64,000 nucleotides of DNA from Lonicera japonica. Its lineage: Eukaryota; Streptophyta; Magnoliopsida; Dipsacales; Caprifoliaceae. The position numbers and the translations under genes were made by a program. Below the pieces are notes generated by a model. It was not told the origin of the DNA. It was given only the letters and a program-made list of their open reading frames with translations, and did no database searches. Of the stretch, positions 24,595 to 36,220 are shown one piece after another. Numbering within the stretch: the stretch's first letter is position 1; each line of letters opens with the position of its first letter. The DNA is taken from contig CM038468.1 in assembly GCA_021464415.1 (NCBI GenBank), forward strand, positions 34,770,969 to 34,834,968, written 5' to 3'.

Positions 24595-25224
24595 CTTTCC
24601 TTCTATAGCAATAAGTTGGTGAAGAGAAGGTACTTCTTGCATCTGAAACCCTAACGACTCCCACGAATCAACTTTAAGGCTCCGTTTGATTGCAAGGTGG
24701 AAAAGGAAAATAAATTTAGTTAGTTTTGGTGAAAATATGGAAAATAAGTTGAGTGATAGAGGTGATATCCTCTTGATTTTTAAGTTTTTCCATGAAGAAA
24801 TTTTCTTTACTTGGTGGTGAGTAAAAATTTTCCACCAAAAACATTGAAGGATGGAGGATATATACTCATAAAATGAGTAACATCTCTCACCTTATTTTCT
24901 ATCTTTTCACATAAACTAACTAAATTTATTTTCCTTTTCCATCTTTGCAATCAAACGGAGCCTAAGTATCAACAATGCCGCTTGAGAAACTTTCCAAGCA
25001 GAGACATTTTCTTTGGCGGCGAGAAGATCGAGCCGAGCCTTTACAACTGCCCGGTTGATCCTCTCGAGAACTTCGACGTTAGGCCGCAGAGGGTTAGGGA
25101 ATTGATTGGATCGTAAATTACGATTTAGTACTGGAAAGTTTGTTAGGTTATTGATTGGTGGAGGAGATTGTGACGGCGGTGCGGGACCACGGCTACTGCC
25201 ACCACGGCGAAATGGTGGGAACAT
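24595..25224 (-). CDS. NOV: NOV copy A exon 1, interrupted by a MITE
   Basis: The start codon is at 25224, the first ATG after a TATA-type promoter, giving MFPPFRRGGSSRGPAPPSQS. A Pro-rich tail and a helical part (VEVLERINRAVVKARLDLLA) follow. Coding is broken after AALLIL by the element at 24678-24962. On the other side it resumes in frame as VDSWESLGFQMQEVPSLHQL and IAIEGK before the donor AAG|GTGAG. Without the MITE and one TAA the exon is 342 bp (114 codons) and joins exon 2 in phase 0, matching the NOV N-terminus. With it, translation stops 14 codons into the insert. Confidence 0.85.
24678..24962. mobile_element. Tourist-like MITE in NOV exon 1
   Basis: This 285-bp element has inverted ends (GGCTCCGTTTGATTGCAA ... 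TTGCAATCAAACGGAGCC) continuing for about 45 bp per arm. It is flanked by TAA (24675-24677 and 24963-24965). The 3-bp TAA target and the size fit PIF/Harbinger-derived Tourist MITEs. It is non-coding. Confidence 0.9.
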
Positions 25225-25330
25225 AGTGGTTGGTTGGTCTAAGTGGCCGGATTAGTATGGTAATCAACTCAAAAGCAAAACTGAAGACTTCAATTATTTC
25301 AATTTACTTTACTTCCTTGTAAATATGATC

Positions 25331-25345
25331 AATGTATATATATAA
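25331..25345 (-). promoter_or_regulatory. TATA-box-like element of NOV copy A
   Basis: The minus strand reads TTATATATATACATT about 107 bp upstream of the start codon. The same motif, slightly shorter, is kept in the duplicated promoter at about 29160-29172. Function is inferred from position only. Confidence 0.5.
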
Positions 25346-25983
25346 GAAAAACCCTCCTCCCCGCTCTTTTAAACCTTAAACACTAGCTTTGCTTTAAATG
25401 ACATTTCTTGCATCAAAGGAACAATGGGGTCCACTTGTCCAAATCTTAGTCCTTAAGTTTTGTCCTATGTTGTATGTATAACACCATAATCAAGTCCAGT
25501 GGTAGAGACATTAGGTTTGGTTCTAGATTTGAGTTGGACTTCATCAATTAAATCCCGACAATTATAAATAGTTCTAGTAACTAACAACGCGTTTGTTATA
25601 CTTGCAAGTTAAAATTAGTTAAAATGCGTAAAAATTTGGCCAAACAAACTCAGTAGCATAGACAATATAGATATAAAAGGACCATTATACCACTCTTTTA
25701 AAAAGCCTAAGCTACCTTTGCAATAAGTGAAGAATTTTGTACCGAAAGAATAGTAGAGTATAGTTGTCCAAATCTTAGCCTTTAAGTTTTGTATTATTGG
25801 ACTAGGCCTTGGTAGTGGTTTTAAAGTTTACTAGTTTTTTAAGACGGACTTTTTGGGCTTAAGAGTTGAAGATGTACCATAGACTGCTCATGGTTTATTC
25901 AAACGGGCTATTTTTAGGTCTGTTAGGGCCTAATTTGCTTTTTTTGAATTTTTTGAATGAATGTTAAATATATTAAAATATTA

Positions 25984-28605
25984 GTGTAAACAGTCCAAAT
26001 GGTCAATAAACTTTTAGTTAAGTACCACTTTGACCATTAAACTTTAAAACAAATCACTTTAACCATCCAATATTAAAGCGAGTACCCTTTTGGCTACTAA
26101 TTAAGCTAAAATATTGCATTTTTATACATATTTGGATGGCTTAATATGTATGAATTTAATTCTAATTATCCGAAATTAATAAAATTTGAATTTTAATCAT
26201 GAAATAGGATAGTATAGTTGTTTCTACTACATTTTAACCTTTTTACAAGTTAAAAACGAACAAGAACAAATCCAGAAGCAAAATTTTCCTAAAATTAGTT
26301 ATAATCGGTCAAATTCAAAACTAAATTGAGTTCAAGAAGTGAACTGAAAGCAAATCCCAAGCTTAAGCATAAAGGGAGTGGATGAAAGAGACTAAGAGAA
26401 GTCGATAGTGCAATCCCAAGCGAAGAAAAAGTCATTTAAATCAAACCAGAAAATTTTTGGATGAAGAAGAGATTCATAGTGCGCAATGCCTATATTCCAG
26501 CCAATTCTGGTATTTATCCTTATAGAATTTGAAGAAAACTCAAGAAATAGAAGTTGGAGAGATCTGAGTTAGCTACACATAGGCCAAAATCTTGCGTAAA
26601 TCGGAGTTCTAAGCAGAAAATTAGGGCCGAAATACAAACAACATGCCGAAGGATCAGATTTCGAAGCGAAAGAATAAGATAATTGAAGGTGCAAAAACTA
26701 GTGAATGTGATGCTAGCCTAGATGGTTAGCATGACAAGTTATCTTCTTGTGATCTTGTGTTCAAGTTTCTTTGGTAACACTTTTGGGTTACTTTTTGTTA
26801 AGTTTTTAAGCCAATTAAATCAACGTCACATGCATGGGCTTGGCCTTAATTAATTAGGGCTTGTTTACTGTAAAGAGAATGATCACACAACAGCCGCCGT
26901 AAGGAGCGTCACTCCAGCTGAGCTCCATTCAATTTTTCTTTTAAATATTAAGGGTTTATTAGTACTGCGCTTTCGTTATTTTTCTTTGGTGTTAATATAG
27001 AGTTGGAGATGAAGGGATTGTGTACACTATTGAAGATTAATTTCAGATTTCAACATTGTTCACTTGCTTGAATACTGCTTAAATTCCAGATTCTTAATTT
27101 AATTATTGTTCTTGCTAATTCTTTGCGCACATTTATATGCTTAGATTGTTAATTGCTTTTCCAAGTTATAAATTATATACGCTGTTTTGTTTAATTAATT
27201 TACTAAGCATGAATTTATTAAATTTTTTTGGCTATTTAGTTAGTTAGGGGTCCGTAAAGACTGAGTATGCCGACGTAGTAATTTTTCGAACTCGAATTTA
27301 ATTCTAATTGATTTTCTATTTGTTAAAAGGTCATTATAAATCTGAGTTTTACTAAATTATTATCCTAGTATGCTAATCACATGCTTTCATAAGAAAATTA
27401 ATGAAATATTTTTGACAAAAGAACCAAACTAATTTGAATCATTATTTTTGCACTAAATCATAACCGGTCGACTTAAAGAGCAGTCTATACTCTCTAAAAT
27501 AATTGGTTTTGTATATTTATAATTTCAAACTATAGTAAGTTATTTTTGGTATTTATTTTAACCTTTACTTTTTGGTACCAAATTCGCCAATTTTGTGTTT
27601 CCACCACCTGTTTTAATTCAAATTTGATTTCAATTATACTTTAACCTATTTGAATTAAATTGCGGTATTTACTTAACTTTTTTAAACTCACTTTTAATAA
27701 AAGGTTTTGTAGTGTTAAACACTACTTCACTTTAATAAACAAGTGTTTTCGGTAAAATTAAGTAATGCGAATTGATTTCATAATTAGTATTGGTACGTAT
27801 AGTTCATGTCACGAATGAATTATTGCGAAAGATACAAGTTTATGAGATCAATTAACTCGTGAAAAGTAGGTTGATTTTTATGGAAAATTAATTAGAAAAT
27901 GATTCCCAGTCCACCAAATTTGTCGTGGTGCTCGGAACTTATGAATACCCCTAGCGCTTTTTATTCTTAATTTTAGTTAAAGTTTTTCACGCATTTAATT
28001 AATTTAGCACGCTGTTTTTAGTGTTTATTTTATTTTGCTTTATTCCATATTCTTATTACATAGTAATGTTTCGCTACCTTTAGGACTAGTTTTAGTTGTA
28101 TGGTTTATTTAATTTTATTGTCGCTAATTATTTTAACTATCAATCTACATTCCATTCTCTCCATATTTCGTTTTTTCTTTATTTTTCTACTTTCTCCCTT
28201 TTGAAAGAAACCTTCCTAAGTGATCAAAGAACTACCCTCCTCCCCGTGGATCGACCTCGGACTTATTGAATTATTACTTGACTGACCACCTATATTTGGG
28301 TGTAATAACTCGCGTTAACAACAACAATTACTTCTTCATTCTTCAAACTTGACAGAATAAAGAAGAAATAAGCGATTATTTTGTTGGGTTGAACTTGTTT
28401 TGTTGTAATATGACCAAAACACCTTTAAAATGAAGCCATGGGCTTCGTTCATTGCATAATTCCATCCAATTTAATAGTCAAATTGGACGGAGTGGTTAAA
28501 GTAGTACTCGTTTGAAAATTAGATGGTAAAAGTGGTTTGGTTTAAAGTTTGATGGTCAAAGTGTTATTAGACCCAAAGTTTAGTGACTATTTGAACTGTT
28601 TGCTT
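25984..28605. mobile_element. Mutator-like MITE (unit A) with nested insertion
   Basis: The long inverted arms (GTGTAAACAGTCC... / ...GAACTGTTTGC) are flanked by TAAAATATTA (25974-25983 and 28606-28615). The 10-bp duplication suggests a Mutator-type element. Its centre is replaced by about 2.2 kb of unrelated sequence. The same element sits at the same site in unit B. Confidence 0.65.
26098..28320. mobile_element. Nested 2.2-kb insertion, LTR-like end
   Basis: This sequence is present in unit A but absent from unit B. The right end reads CCCCGTGGATCGACCTCGG ... CGCGTTAACA, which recalls the 3' ends of plant Ty3/gypsy LTRs. A TG start and target duplication could not be fixed on the left. No open frame of note was seen. 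It may be a solo LTR. Confidence 0.35.
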
Positions 28606-28905
28606 TAAAATATTATTATTACACATATTAAAACAAAACAAACAAATTTTAGTTAGTAATGTAATGATTATCATGAAAGTGTGTTTGATTCAAATATGGA
28701 TTAATATTGCATTAATATAATATATCTTCCGACTATGATATAATTAAATGCATTTTTTTATTATTATTTTAGCACTTAAAAATTATATTTAGTGATAATT
28801 TATGTGTAGTCAACAAATTTGTAAATCAGTTGCACACAATAATAATAAATCGTGCTATAGCATAAACCAACTCTTTAAAGGAAGAATAAACAAGCCACAC
28901 ACAAA

Positions 28906-28910
<5 letters not shown>

Positions 28911-28949
<39 letters not shown>
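28911..28949. repeat. (TA)n microsatellite
   Basis: About 19 TA units in tandem near the end of unit A. Confidence 0.95.
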
Positions 28950-28952
<3 letters not shown>

Positions 28953-28998
28953 ATTATTTTCTATAGAATGGTTCCCTTAACCAATGTGTTGAGAAAAA

Positions 28999-29050
28999 TT
29001 GTAACGGTGGTGTGGGACCACGGTTGCCGCTGCGAAATTGTGGGCACATG
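28999..29050 (-). pseudogene. NOV exon 1 relic
   Basis: About 17 codons similar to the NOV N-terminus follow a start codon at about 29050, then the sequence runs into duplicated promoter DNA. It cannot encode a functional product. Confidence 0.6.
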
Positions 29051-29805
29051 GTGATTGGTTGGTCTAAGTGGCCGTATTAGTATGGTAATCAACCTAAAAG
29101 CAAGACTTAAGACTTCAATTATTCAATTTACTTTACTTTACTTCCTTGTAAATATGATCAATGTATATATAAGAAAAAAACTCCCCCCAACTCTTTTAAA
29201 CCTTAAACACTATCTTTGCTCTAAGTGACATTTCTTGCATCCAAAGAACAATGGGGTCTACTTGTCCAAATCTTAGTCCTTAAGTTTTGTCCTATATTGT
29301 ATGCATGACACTTTAATCAAGTCCAATGGCAAAGACATTAGCTTTAGTTATAAATTTGAGTTGGACTTCTTCAATTAAATCCCGATAGTTATAAGAAGTT
29401 CTAGTAACTAACAACGTGTTTGTTATACTACAAGTTAGAATTAGTTGAAGTGCGAAAAAGTTTGGCCAAACAAACTTAGTAGCATAGACTATATATATAT
29501 GCAAGGACCCCTAGGCCACTTTTTTAAAAAGCTTAAGCTACCTTTGCAACAAGTGAAAAATTGTGTATTGAAAAAATAGTGGAGTTCACTTGTTCAATTC
29601 TTAGCCTTTAAGTTTTGTGTTATCGAAGTAGGCCTTGGCAGTGGTTTTAAAGTCTACGGTTAGGCCGGACTTTTCGGGCTTAAGAGTTGAAGATGCACCG
29701 TAGACTACTCATGGGTTTATTCAAACGGACTATTTTTAGGCCAGACAGGGCTAAATGGGCTTATTTTGAATTTTTTGAATGAATGTTAAATATATTAAAA
29801 TATTA

Positions 29806-30302
29806 GAGTAAACAGTCGAAATGATCAGTAAACTTTGGGTCAAGTACCACTTTGACCATCAAGTTTTAACATAAATCACTTTAGCCATCCAACATTGAAG
29901 TGAGTACTCCTTTGGCCACTCCGTCCAATTTGACTGTTAAATTGGACAAAATGAGTTCCACATGGCTTCGTTTATAGGGTATTTTTATCATATTGCAACA
30001 AAGTAGTCTTAAACCAATAACAATAATTACTTCTTCATTTTTCAAAATTGACAAAATGAAGAAATAAGTGATCATTGTTGTTGGGTTAAACTTGTTTTGT
30101 TGCAATATGACCAAAACACCTTTAAAATGAAGCCATGGGCTTTGTTCATTGCTTAATTCCGTCCAATTTAATAGTCAAATTAAACGGAATGGTTAAAGTG
30201 GTACTCGTTCCAAAATTAAATGGTAAAAGTAGTTTGTTTTAAAGTTTAATGGCCAAAGTGTTATTGGACCCAAAGTTTAGTGACTATTTGAATAGTTTTC
30301 TC
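29806..30302. mobile_element. Mutator-like MITE (unit B), 497 bp
   Basis: The inverted ends (GAGTAAACAGTCGAAATG ... CAAATAGTC family) are followed by arms of over 100 bp. It is flanked by TAAAATATTA at 29796-29805 and 30303-30312. It is non-coding and palindromic. It is orthologous to the element in unit A, so the insertion predates the promoter duplication. Confidence 0.7.
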
Positions 30303-30650
30303 TAAAATATTATTATTGTACATATTAAAACCAAACAAACAACTTTTAGTTAGTAATGTAACGATTATCATGAACGTACGTATGATTCACTTATGGATTA
30401 ATATTGCATTAATATAATATATCTTCTGACTACAATATAATTAAATGCATTTTTGTTTTTATTATTTTAAAATTATATTTAATGATACTTTATGTGCAGT
30501 CAACAAATTTGTAAATCATTTGCACACAATAATAATGAATCGTGCTAGAGCATAAACCAAATCTTTAAAGGAAAAATATACAAGGCACGCACAAAAACAA
30601 GATATATATAGAATGGTTCCCCTAACCAATGTGCTAAGCAAAATTTTTTT

Positions 30651-31881
30651 ACTTAATTATTTAGTTTGATTGTTCAATTCAATTTGAGATGAATATGATA
30701 TATAGTATTGTGAATGTTTTTGATAAAGCATTAGATTCAAGAATGCCACATGGACTTACAAAAGATATTTAAAGTGATGAGGACATGTCTCAAAATGACA
30801 TGCATCCCAGTTGGCCTAAAAGATGTATATTCAAAGACTTCACTTCAACACATTTAAAAGTTTCAAGAAAATCCAAGTGAAGATAATGTGTGTGAGTGAT
30901 TAGGAATTTATTGTTAAATTTGTTGATATTTGATCATAAGGAAATTGCCCAAAATAGCCATATCAAAATTACTTTATAAATTATATTTTTTTAAATAATC
31001 TTATCATTTCTTTTATTTAAATTTTGATTTTATGCACAATTTTCAATATATCACCTTATTTATCCATCATACATATTACTCACCCTATATATAAAATAAA
31101 AGCTATTTCTTGAAGAATTGATTTATGTATTAATGATATTAGAGACGTTGGTGAGCTATAGGCCTTAAAGGCTACTGTAGCTATCTGTTTAAGGTGTAAC
31201 AGTCGACTATTGGTCAACCAATAGTCAAACGTTGAGAGTAACAGTCGACCGTTGTGTGCCTAACAGAAAACTTTTAGATTTTTCACTCCAAATCTCACTT
31301 AAACAGATATATTTCATCCTAAATGGCTATAATTTGGTTTTCGGCATTTATATACTTGAAAAACACTTTCAAATCATCTCATTCATCTAGAAATCAATCT
31401 TGAACTTCATCTTGATTTTAAGTATCATTTTTTTTAATTTCAAAGAGCAATAACTTATCTATTTGATTTGAGACTATCCTTTAATCAAATCTCTCTAACT
31501 CTAGAAGTGAGTTTCATCAATGCATCTTTACAAAACACTTTGATAGAGTTAGTAAATATCATTGGTATGTGTCACTAATCAATCTTATTATTCATTTGTG
31601 AGGTTATGAGGTTATGAGCTATTTTTGACGAGGCCTATATTTAAGTTATTATTATCATAAATAGGATAAATTTAGTTTAGCCAATTTTGATATCAAATGC
31701 TCTATATTATGGTTATGGGATTGTTTTTATCTCCTATTTTTATATTATTTTTTTAATCTTTTTTTTTCATAGTTTTATTCCATTCTCACTCTCTTAAAAT
31801 ACTTCATAATCTATGCTTTATTTCTCTTTTTATCATATCACTATTTTAACACTCAAGTAAGTATGATAAATATATTTTACT
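30651..31881. other. Intergenic, no gene seen
   Basis: This is AT-rich sequence. A short perfect palindrome, GACTATTGGT-CA-ACCAATAGTC, lies at 31205-31226 within a stretch repeating AACAGTCGAC. No convincing coding region was found on either strand. Confidence 0.5.
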
Positions 31882-32245
31882 CAGTAGTTGATCTAGAATT
31901 TCGAATTTAGGAGGGTCAAGATACAAGCACAATTATTATTTTTTGACATAAAAGTATTTCATATAAAAATATGCTCAAAATAAGCTAACCGACAAAGACC
32001 ACAATTGTTACTTATTGTTTTCTCCACGTTTTTATAATGATATAACCCACTATATGAAATAATATAATTTATATTTATACGTTTAAGTCTAAAAAGTTAT
32101 AAATTTTATTTATAGGAAATTTTTTGAAGGGGCCAATAAAAAGATACTATTCAAAATTTCAAAAAATCTAGGGGGTAGTTCTCAAATTTTCAAATAACTA
32201 GGTGGGGTCCAGGCCGCTCCTGGCCTCCCCTTGCATCTGCCACTG
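31882..32245. mobile_element. Possible hAT-type MITE
   Basis: The ends are imperfectly inverted (CAGTAGTTGATCTA and CAGTGGCAGATGCA read inward). The 8-bp flanks ATTTTACT and ACTCTACT match at 6 of 8. The CAGTGGC terminus is typical of plant hAT elements. There is no coding capacity. Confidence 0.45.
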
Positions 32246-32515
32246 ACTCTACTTACCTCACTATTGTGGATGCTTTAAGAGAGAAAGGAGCAAAATAAAA
32301 AAGAACAGAACAAAAATGAGTCATTGAATGGATTAGCCATGTAAATTAGGTGAAAATGGTAGTGGACTTAATGATGGTATTTTATATTACTAGTTTGAGA
32401 TAAGGGAGTTACATGATATACATGCATTAAATCTCTATAATCTTTATTTGTTATTCAATTTATTATAATCTTTTTATATTTGTTGTGTTGATTAAATTTA
32501 ATGTATATTATTTCG

Positions 32516-32905
32516 CCAAACCAAAACCCCCCCCCACCCCCACCCACCCTTCCCCCTCTTTAAGCCTTTTGTCATCTTTTGCTTTAAGTGACAAATGTTG
32601 CATCGAAGGAACATTGGGGGTTCACTTTTCAAAATTTTAGCCTTTTAGTTTTGTATAAGGGTGGGCACCAAATATAATTAGTTGGTTTTTAAACCATCTA
32701 TGTCCAATTAGATACCAATCTAATTCGTTAGTTTTAATTCAATCTAATATTAGTTTATATTATTTTTCGAAACCCCCTCCCCCCTGTCTCTCCCTTTAAA
32801 CCTCACATTGTCTTTTGCTTTAACCGACAAATCTTGCGTAAAAGGAACGGTGGGGTCTAATTATCCAATTCTTAGCTTTTAAGTTTTGTATAAGCATAGG
32901 CATCA
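32516..32905. repeat. Two decayed copies of the NOV 5' UTR/promoter motif
   Basis: Two blocks (32550-32660 and 32790-32900) repeat the order CTTTAA..C - TTTTGCTTTAA.TGACA - TTGCATC.AAGGAAC - GGGGT - CTTAG..TTTAAGTTTTGT seen at 25365-25460 and 29200-29290. The similarity is moderate but collinear. Confidence 0.5.
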
Positions 32906-33867
32906 AATTAAATTGAATAAATGACCCTTATAGATATTTCAGGATGCACCACAAATTTTATTTTATTCCAGTTTGTGCCCCAAACTTAATTAAGTGCACA
33001 CTATATTAGGTCCAAATTTTAACAAAACTTGTTTGGTTCAATTCATTACATAAATAATCTCAAAGTTATGCTTTTTTTAACAGTCATAATCTCATAATTT
33101 CAATTTTTGCAAATTAAACCTTTGAAATTTTGTGGCCAAAAAAAAAAAAAAAAAAAAAAAAAATGTGCATTTAATTCAAGTCTTGTCCATTTGTCTTGGG
33201 CCAAAGAGGATCACACCCTTCCCCACCTAGTAATGGTTTGGCTTGTCCATTAATTTGTCTCTCATTTCCAGATTTTAATTTTCTTTTCTTGTGTGTGTAA
33301 ATCACTTGTCTCCAACATTTTGCCCGAAATAGTATACTAAAATCATAAACCAAATGCCCTATAATGTATCAAAAGAAAATTCATAAACTGAAATAGTGTT
33401 CTTTCTGCGCGATTTTAAACTGAGATTTGAATCATTATTTGTAAGTATATTAAGTTTTTCCGGGAAAAAAAATGACAAGAATTGCAGAATTCTGTGAAAC
33501 TGCAATCTTTAGATATACATATTTAAACGCACATCCTTCCAATACTAATAAGGGTGCAATGAAGAGTTTTACACATGCAACATTCGCTATTTCACATCAT
33601 CCTTACACTACATGTACAGGTATATATGTTTACACATTTGTTTGACAAAAAAGGTCAATTAACTGGGGCATAATTAGTTAATTTGACAGTGATAAATTAA
33701 ATGTGACAATAACATAACATTATATATAAAATATTTTATTGTAATACTCGATCAGGCTATTTAATTATGAATTAAAAATTCCTGCAAAATAAAAACATGT
33801 ATATTGTGGGAGGTAAAAATTGGACATGGGCTTTTGGCCAAGGCCCAACTTGGAGACTCAGGGTCTA
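32906..33867. other. Intergenic, repeat fragments
   Basis: This contains a partial copy (about 32965-33060) of the palindromic element at 33868-34351, an A-run of 27 at 33137-33163, and no supported gene. Confidence 0.5.
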
Positions 33868-34351
33868 GTTTGCACCCCAAACTTAAGTAATTGTTTTTAA
33901 GCGCGTACAATCCGTCCAAATTTTAATGGATCATGTTTGGTTAATTACATAAAGAACCTTAACGTTAGGCTTGTTTTTTAATATTGACCTCACAATTTTA
34001 TTTTCTACAAATTAAATCTCAAAGTAGTGATTTTTTTATCAATTCAAACATTAAATCACAACAATAAGATTTGGTATTGTATAATTTTTTTTATATTTGA
34101 GGGGCTGATAATGTAATTTTATAAATTGATCAAGGTTAAAATTGCAACGATTTACTTTAAGGTTTGAATTAATACAAAATCACTATTGTATAGTTTAATT
34201 TGCAAAAATTAAAGTTTTGAGGTTAAGATTGAAAAGCAAGTCCCAACTTTGAGTTTATCTACGTAATTAACTAAACAGGTTCAATTAAAATTTAGACAGA
34301 ATGGAAATGGAGTGTGCCTTAAAAACAGTTACTTAAATTTGAGGTGCAAAC
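33868..34351. mobile_element. Palindromic MITE-like element (about 484 bp)
   Basis: The ends AGTTTGCACCCCAAACTTAA and TTAAATTTGAGGTGCAAACC are inverted, and the arms extend for over 100 bp (GTTAATTACATAAAGAACC against TACGTAATTAACTAAACAGG). No coding capacity was seen and the target duplication is unclear. Confidence 0.6.
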
Positions 34352-34904
34352 CGGAACAAAATAAAATTAAAGTGCAACTTGAAATTAAGAAAAAAAATTG
34401 GAGTGCAAATTGATCATTTACTACAACTTTTAAAAAATTAACATAACTGAAAATAAATAGTTTAAAATTCTTATAATTAATTACCATCAATTCGCAATAA
34501 ATTGAATTATAAATCTCGTGAAAAAAATACTTCCTATGACTTGGCATCTTATCTGCGGTAAATTTGGGTACAAAAATTGATGGAACAACTCATTTTGAAT
34601 CCTACTGAAATGAATGCTTCACCCTTGTATGAAATTATGAATTTGCCGCCAATCAAATTTCTATTATGAATAATAAATTATGCCCATTTATTTTCAGCAG
34701 AATTCAGCTATAGAGTTAAAAAGCTGCAAATCTGGCAGCAGATTTGAATATTTAAGCACCAAAGATATGGATCTGAACAAATAAAAAACAACTCAAAATT
34801 GCTTAACAGAACAGGAACACACTAAATCCAATAATAAAGATTATACAAAAACTATTACTAATCATCTTATTTCTTGCATTGGTGTATTTTTCATTCGCTT
34901 ATGA

Positions 34905-35356
34905 ACTGTGCAAAAGTCACCCTCAACTTGTGAACTTAAACAAGAGGTGAGCAAGATACAGTAGAAGTTGCTAATTTTAAATGTACTCTGAGAAATCATT
35001 GCATGAGAATAACCGAAACCAGGGGCGGTTCTCCAGTCGGCAGGCGGCCAGCTCGAGTGGGTTCCATCCATCATTGCTGAAACAAAACTTGCTATTACTG
35101 TCTAGTCATTCTAAGATGATGATGGCCGAGATTGAACAGCCTAGATTGATTCTTCATCAGGTAGTTTGATCATCTTTTGGCTATTCAAAATGAAGAACTC
35201 GGTCTGGTCCTTGGTGGAGCCCGATTCTACCATGGTTGTGATCATGTGAAGAAAATTGGCCATCCGATGTTCAGGATTTCCATTGAGCAGCATACGAAAA
35301 AGCTCCATGAATATCGAGTGAGAATCTGATTCTGTAGTAGTGTTCATAATGTTATC
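34905..35356 (-). pseudogene. NOV exon 12 relic lacking DUF3883
   Basis: This begins after an acceptor-like CTGCGCAG and reads DNIMNTTTESDSHSIF, closely matching exon 12 of both copies. In-frame stops follow (after DEESI at about 35141 and again further on). The frame continues through SSWPPADWRTAPGF and then jumps at about 35005 directly into sequence matching the NOV 3' flank. The whole DUF3883-coding part is therefore deleted. No ORF survives. Confidence 0.8.
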
Positions 35357-35659
35357 CTGCGCAGGTTAATGAAGAAGGGGTCTGAGCTTATTGTGGATCA
35401 AATACATTAATATCCCCAGCTAGAAGACATCTACGCTATTATAAATTCAGGAAGGATTTCAATTGTTGTGAGAGTCCGTCGTACTTTTGATTTTCAATTT
35501 TACCTTGCAAAACCCTTTTTCCATAATAATAAATTTGCTAGAATTGGAGCCCTTCCCCGTTAAGAAAATTATAGTTGTGTCTAAACACTAATTAACTTCT
35601 CACGGTCATTGTGATAACGTGGAGTAATGAATTAAACGTGCAGTTGTACTTAGTAAAGT

Positions 35660-35730
35660 GCGCAGTTCACTAATGATGTTTTGAAACTCGAGTCTTTGGG
35701 CCCATAATATATTGCTTCCTGAGTTACTAC
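35660..35730 (-). pseudogene. NOV exon 11 relic (first ~70 bp)
   Basis: After an intact acceptor TTTGCAG, the sequence matches the start of exon 11 (..EAIYYGP.DSSFKTSL) but with stops, and similarity ends at about 35660. Together with the exon 12 relic it is the remnant of a third NOV copy. Confidence 0.7.
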
Positions 35731-36220
35731 CTGCAAAAAAATACGAGTAAATATTTTCTTCAAAAAAAGAATAATATTTTTTTCGAAAAGATTAAAAGTA
35801 CTTTACATCACCATCAATCGCCTATTTTTCCATATTTAAATAAATCTCAGTTTTTTATAACAGACATGTATTTTAGGATTCAAATATTTTTAGGGTGACG
35901 CTATATGCACCCTTAAATTGTAGCCATGCAATCACAAATTTAAAACAAACTTATTTTTCTTTTCTTTTTTTCTAACGGCAACCAAAATGCAAAATGTGTA
36001 GTGTTGTAGTTACAAGATTAAGGGTTTGGTGTCCCCATTACATAAAATTCATAATGTATACATATATAGCACCAAAACCCAAATTTTCTCACTACCGACA
36101 CAAACAACTTATTTTTTTTTATTTTTTTTTGCTTTAATCATTGACATTACATTTATCTTTGAGACTTCTTGTGTTCAACATTTTTTCTCCTTGTTATAGT
36201 TTTTCATTCAAAGAAGCCAT

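Larger units (their letters stand above)
2246..25224 (-). pseudogene. NOV: NO VEIN-like gene, copy A (12 exons, disrupted)
   Basis: All parts of a NOV-family gene are present in order over 23 kb. NOV in Arabidopsis is a plant-specific nuclear protein needed for auxin-dependent vein and cell-fate patterning. The protein combines a sacsin-like GHKL ATPase module with a C-terminal DUF3883 (restriction-endonuclease-like fold). Twelve exons with GT/AG borders join in phase to about 2,496 residues, against roughly 2,700 for Arabidopsis NOV (from memory). The ATPase motifs are split: ..FLLEL at the end of exon 5, then IQNADDN, NNEQGF and GNSTKKGSAGYIGKKGIGF in exon 6. Two lesions are visible: a MITE in exon 1 that adds a stop after 14 foreign codons, and a one-base loss in exon 7. 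All other exons are open, so the decay is recent, or one lesion could be a sequencing error. Confidence 0.75.
25208..28998. repeat. Promoter duplication, unit A
   Basis: This unit runs from the first codons of NOV copy A through its promoter to ATAGAATGGTTCCCTTAACC at about 28965. It is collinear with unit B (28999-30650) except for a 2.2-kb insertion at about 26098-28320. The junction between units lies at about 28998. Confidence 0.75.
28999..30650. repeat. Promoter duplication, unit B
   Basis: This is a tandem copy of the NOV 5' region. It begins with a minus-strand relic of exon 1 (about 28999-29050; MCPQFRSGNRGPTPP against MFPPFRRGGSSRGPAPP) and continues through the 5' UTR, TATA motif and upstream sequence. 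There is no downstream NOV coding part. Confidence 0.75.

Noticed and set aside
24678..24962. MITE considered as a possible intron of NOV exon 1
   Set aside because: Its borders are GG..CC with a TAA duplication, not GT..AG, and the flanking exon halves join only when the whole element plus one TAA is removed.
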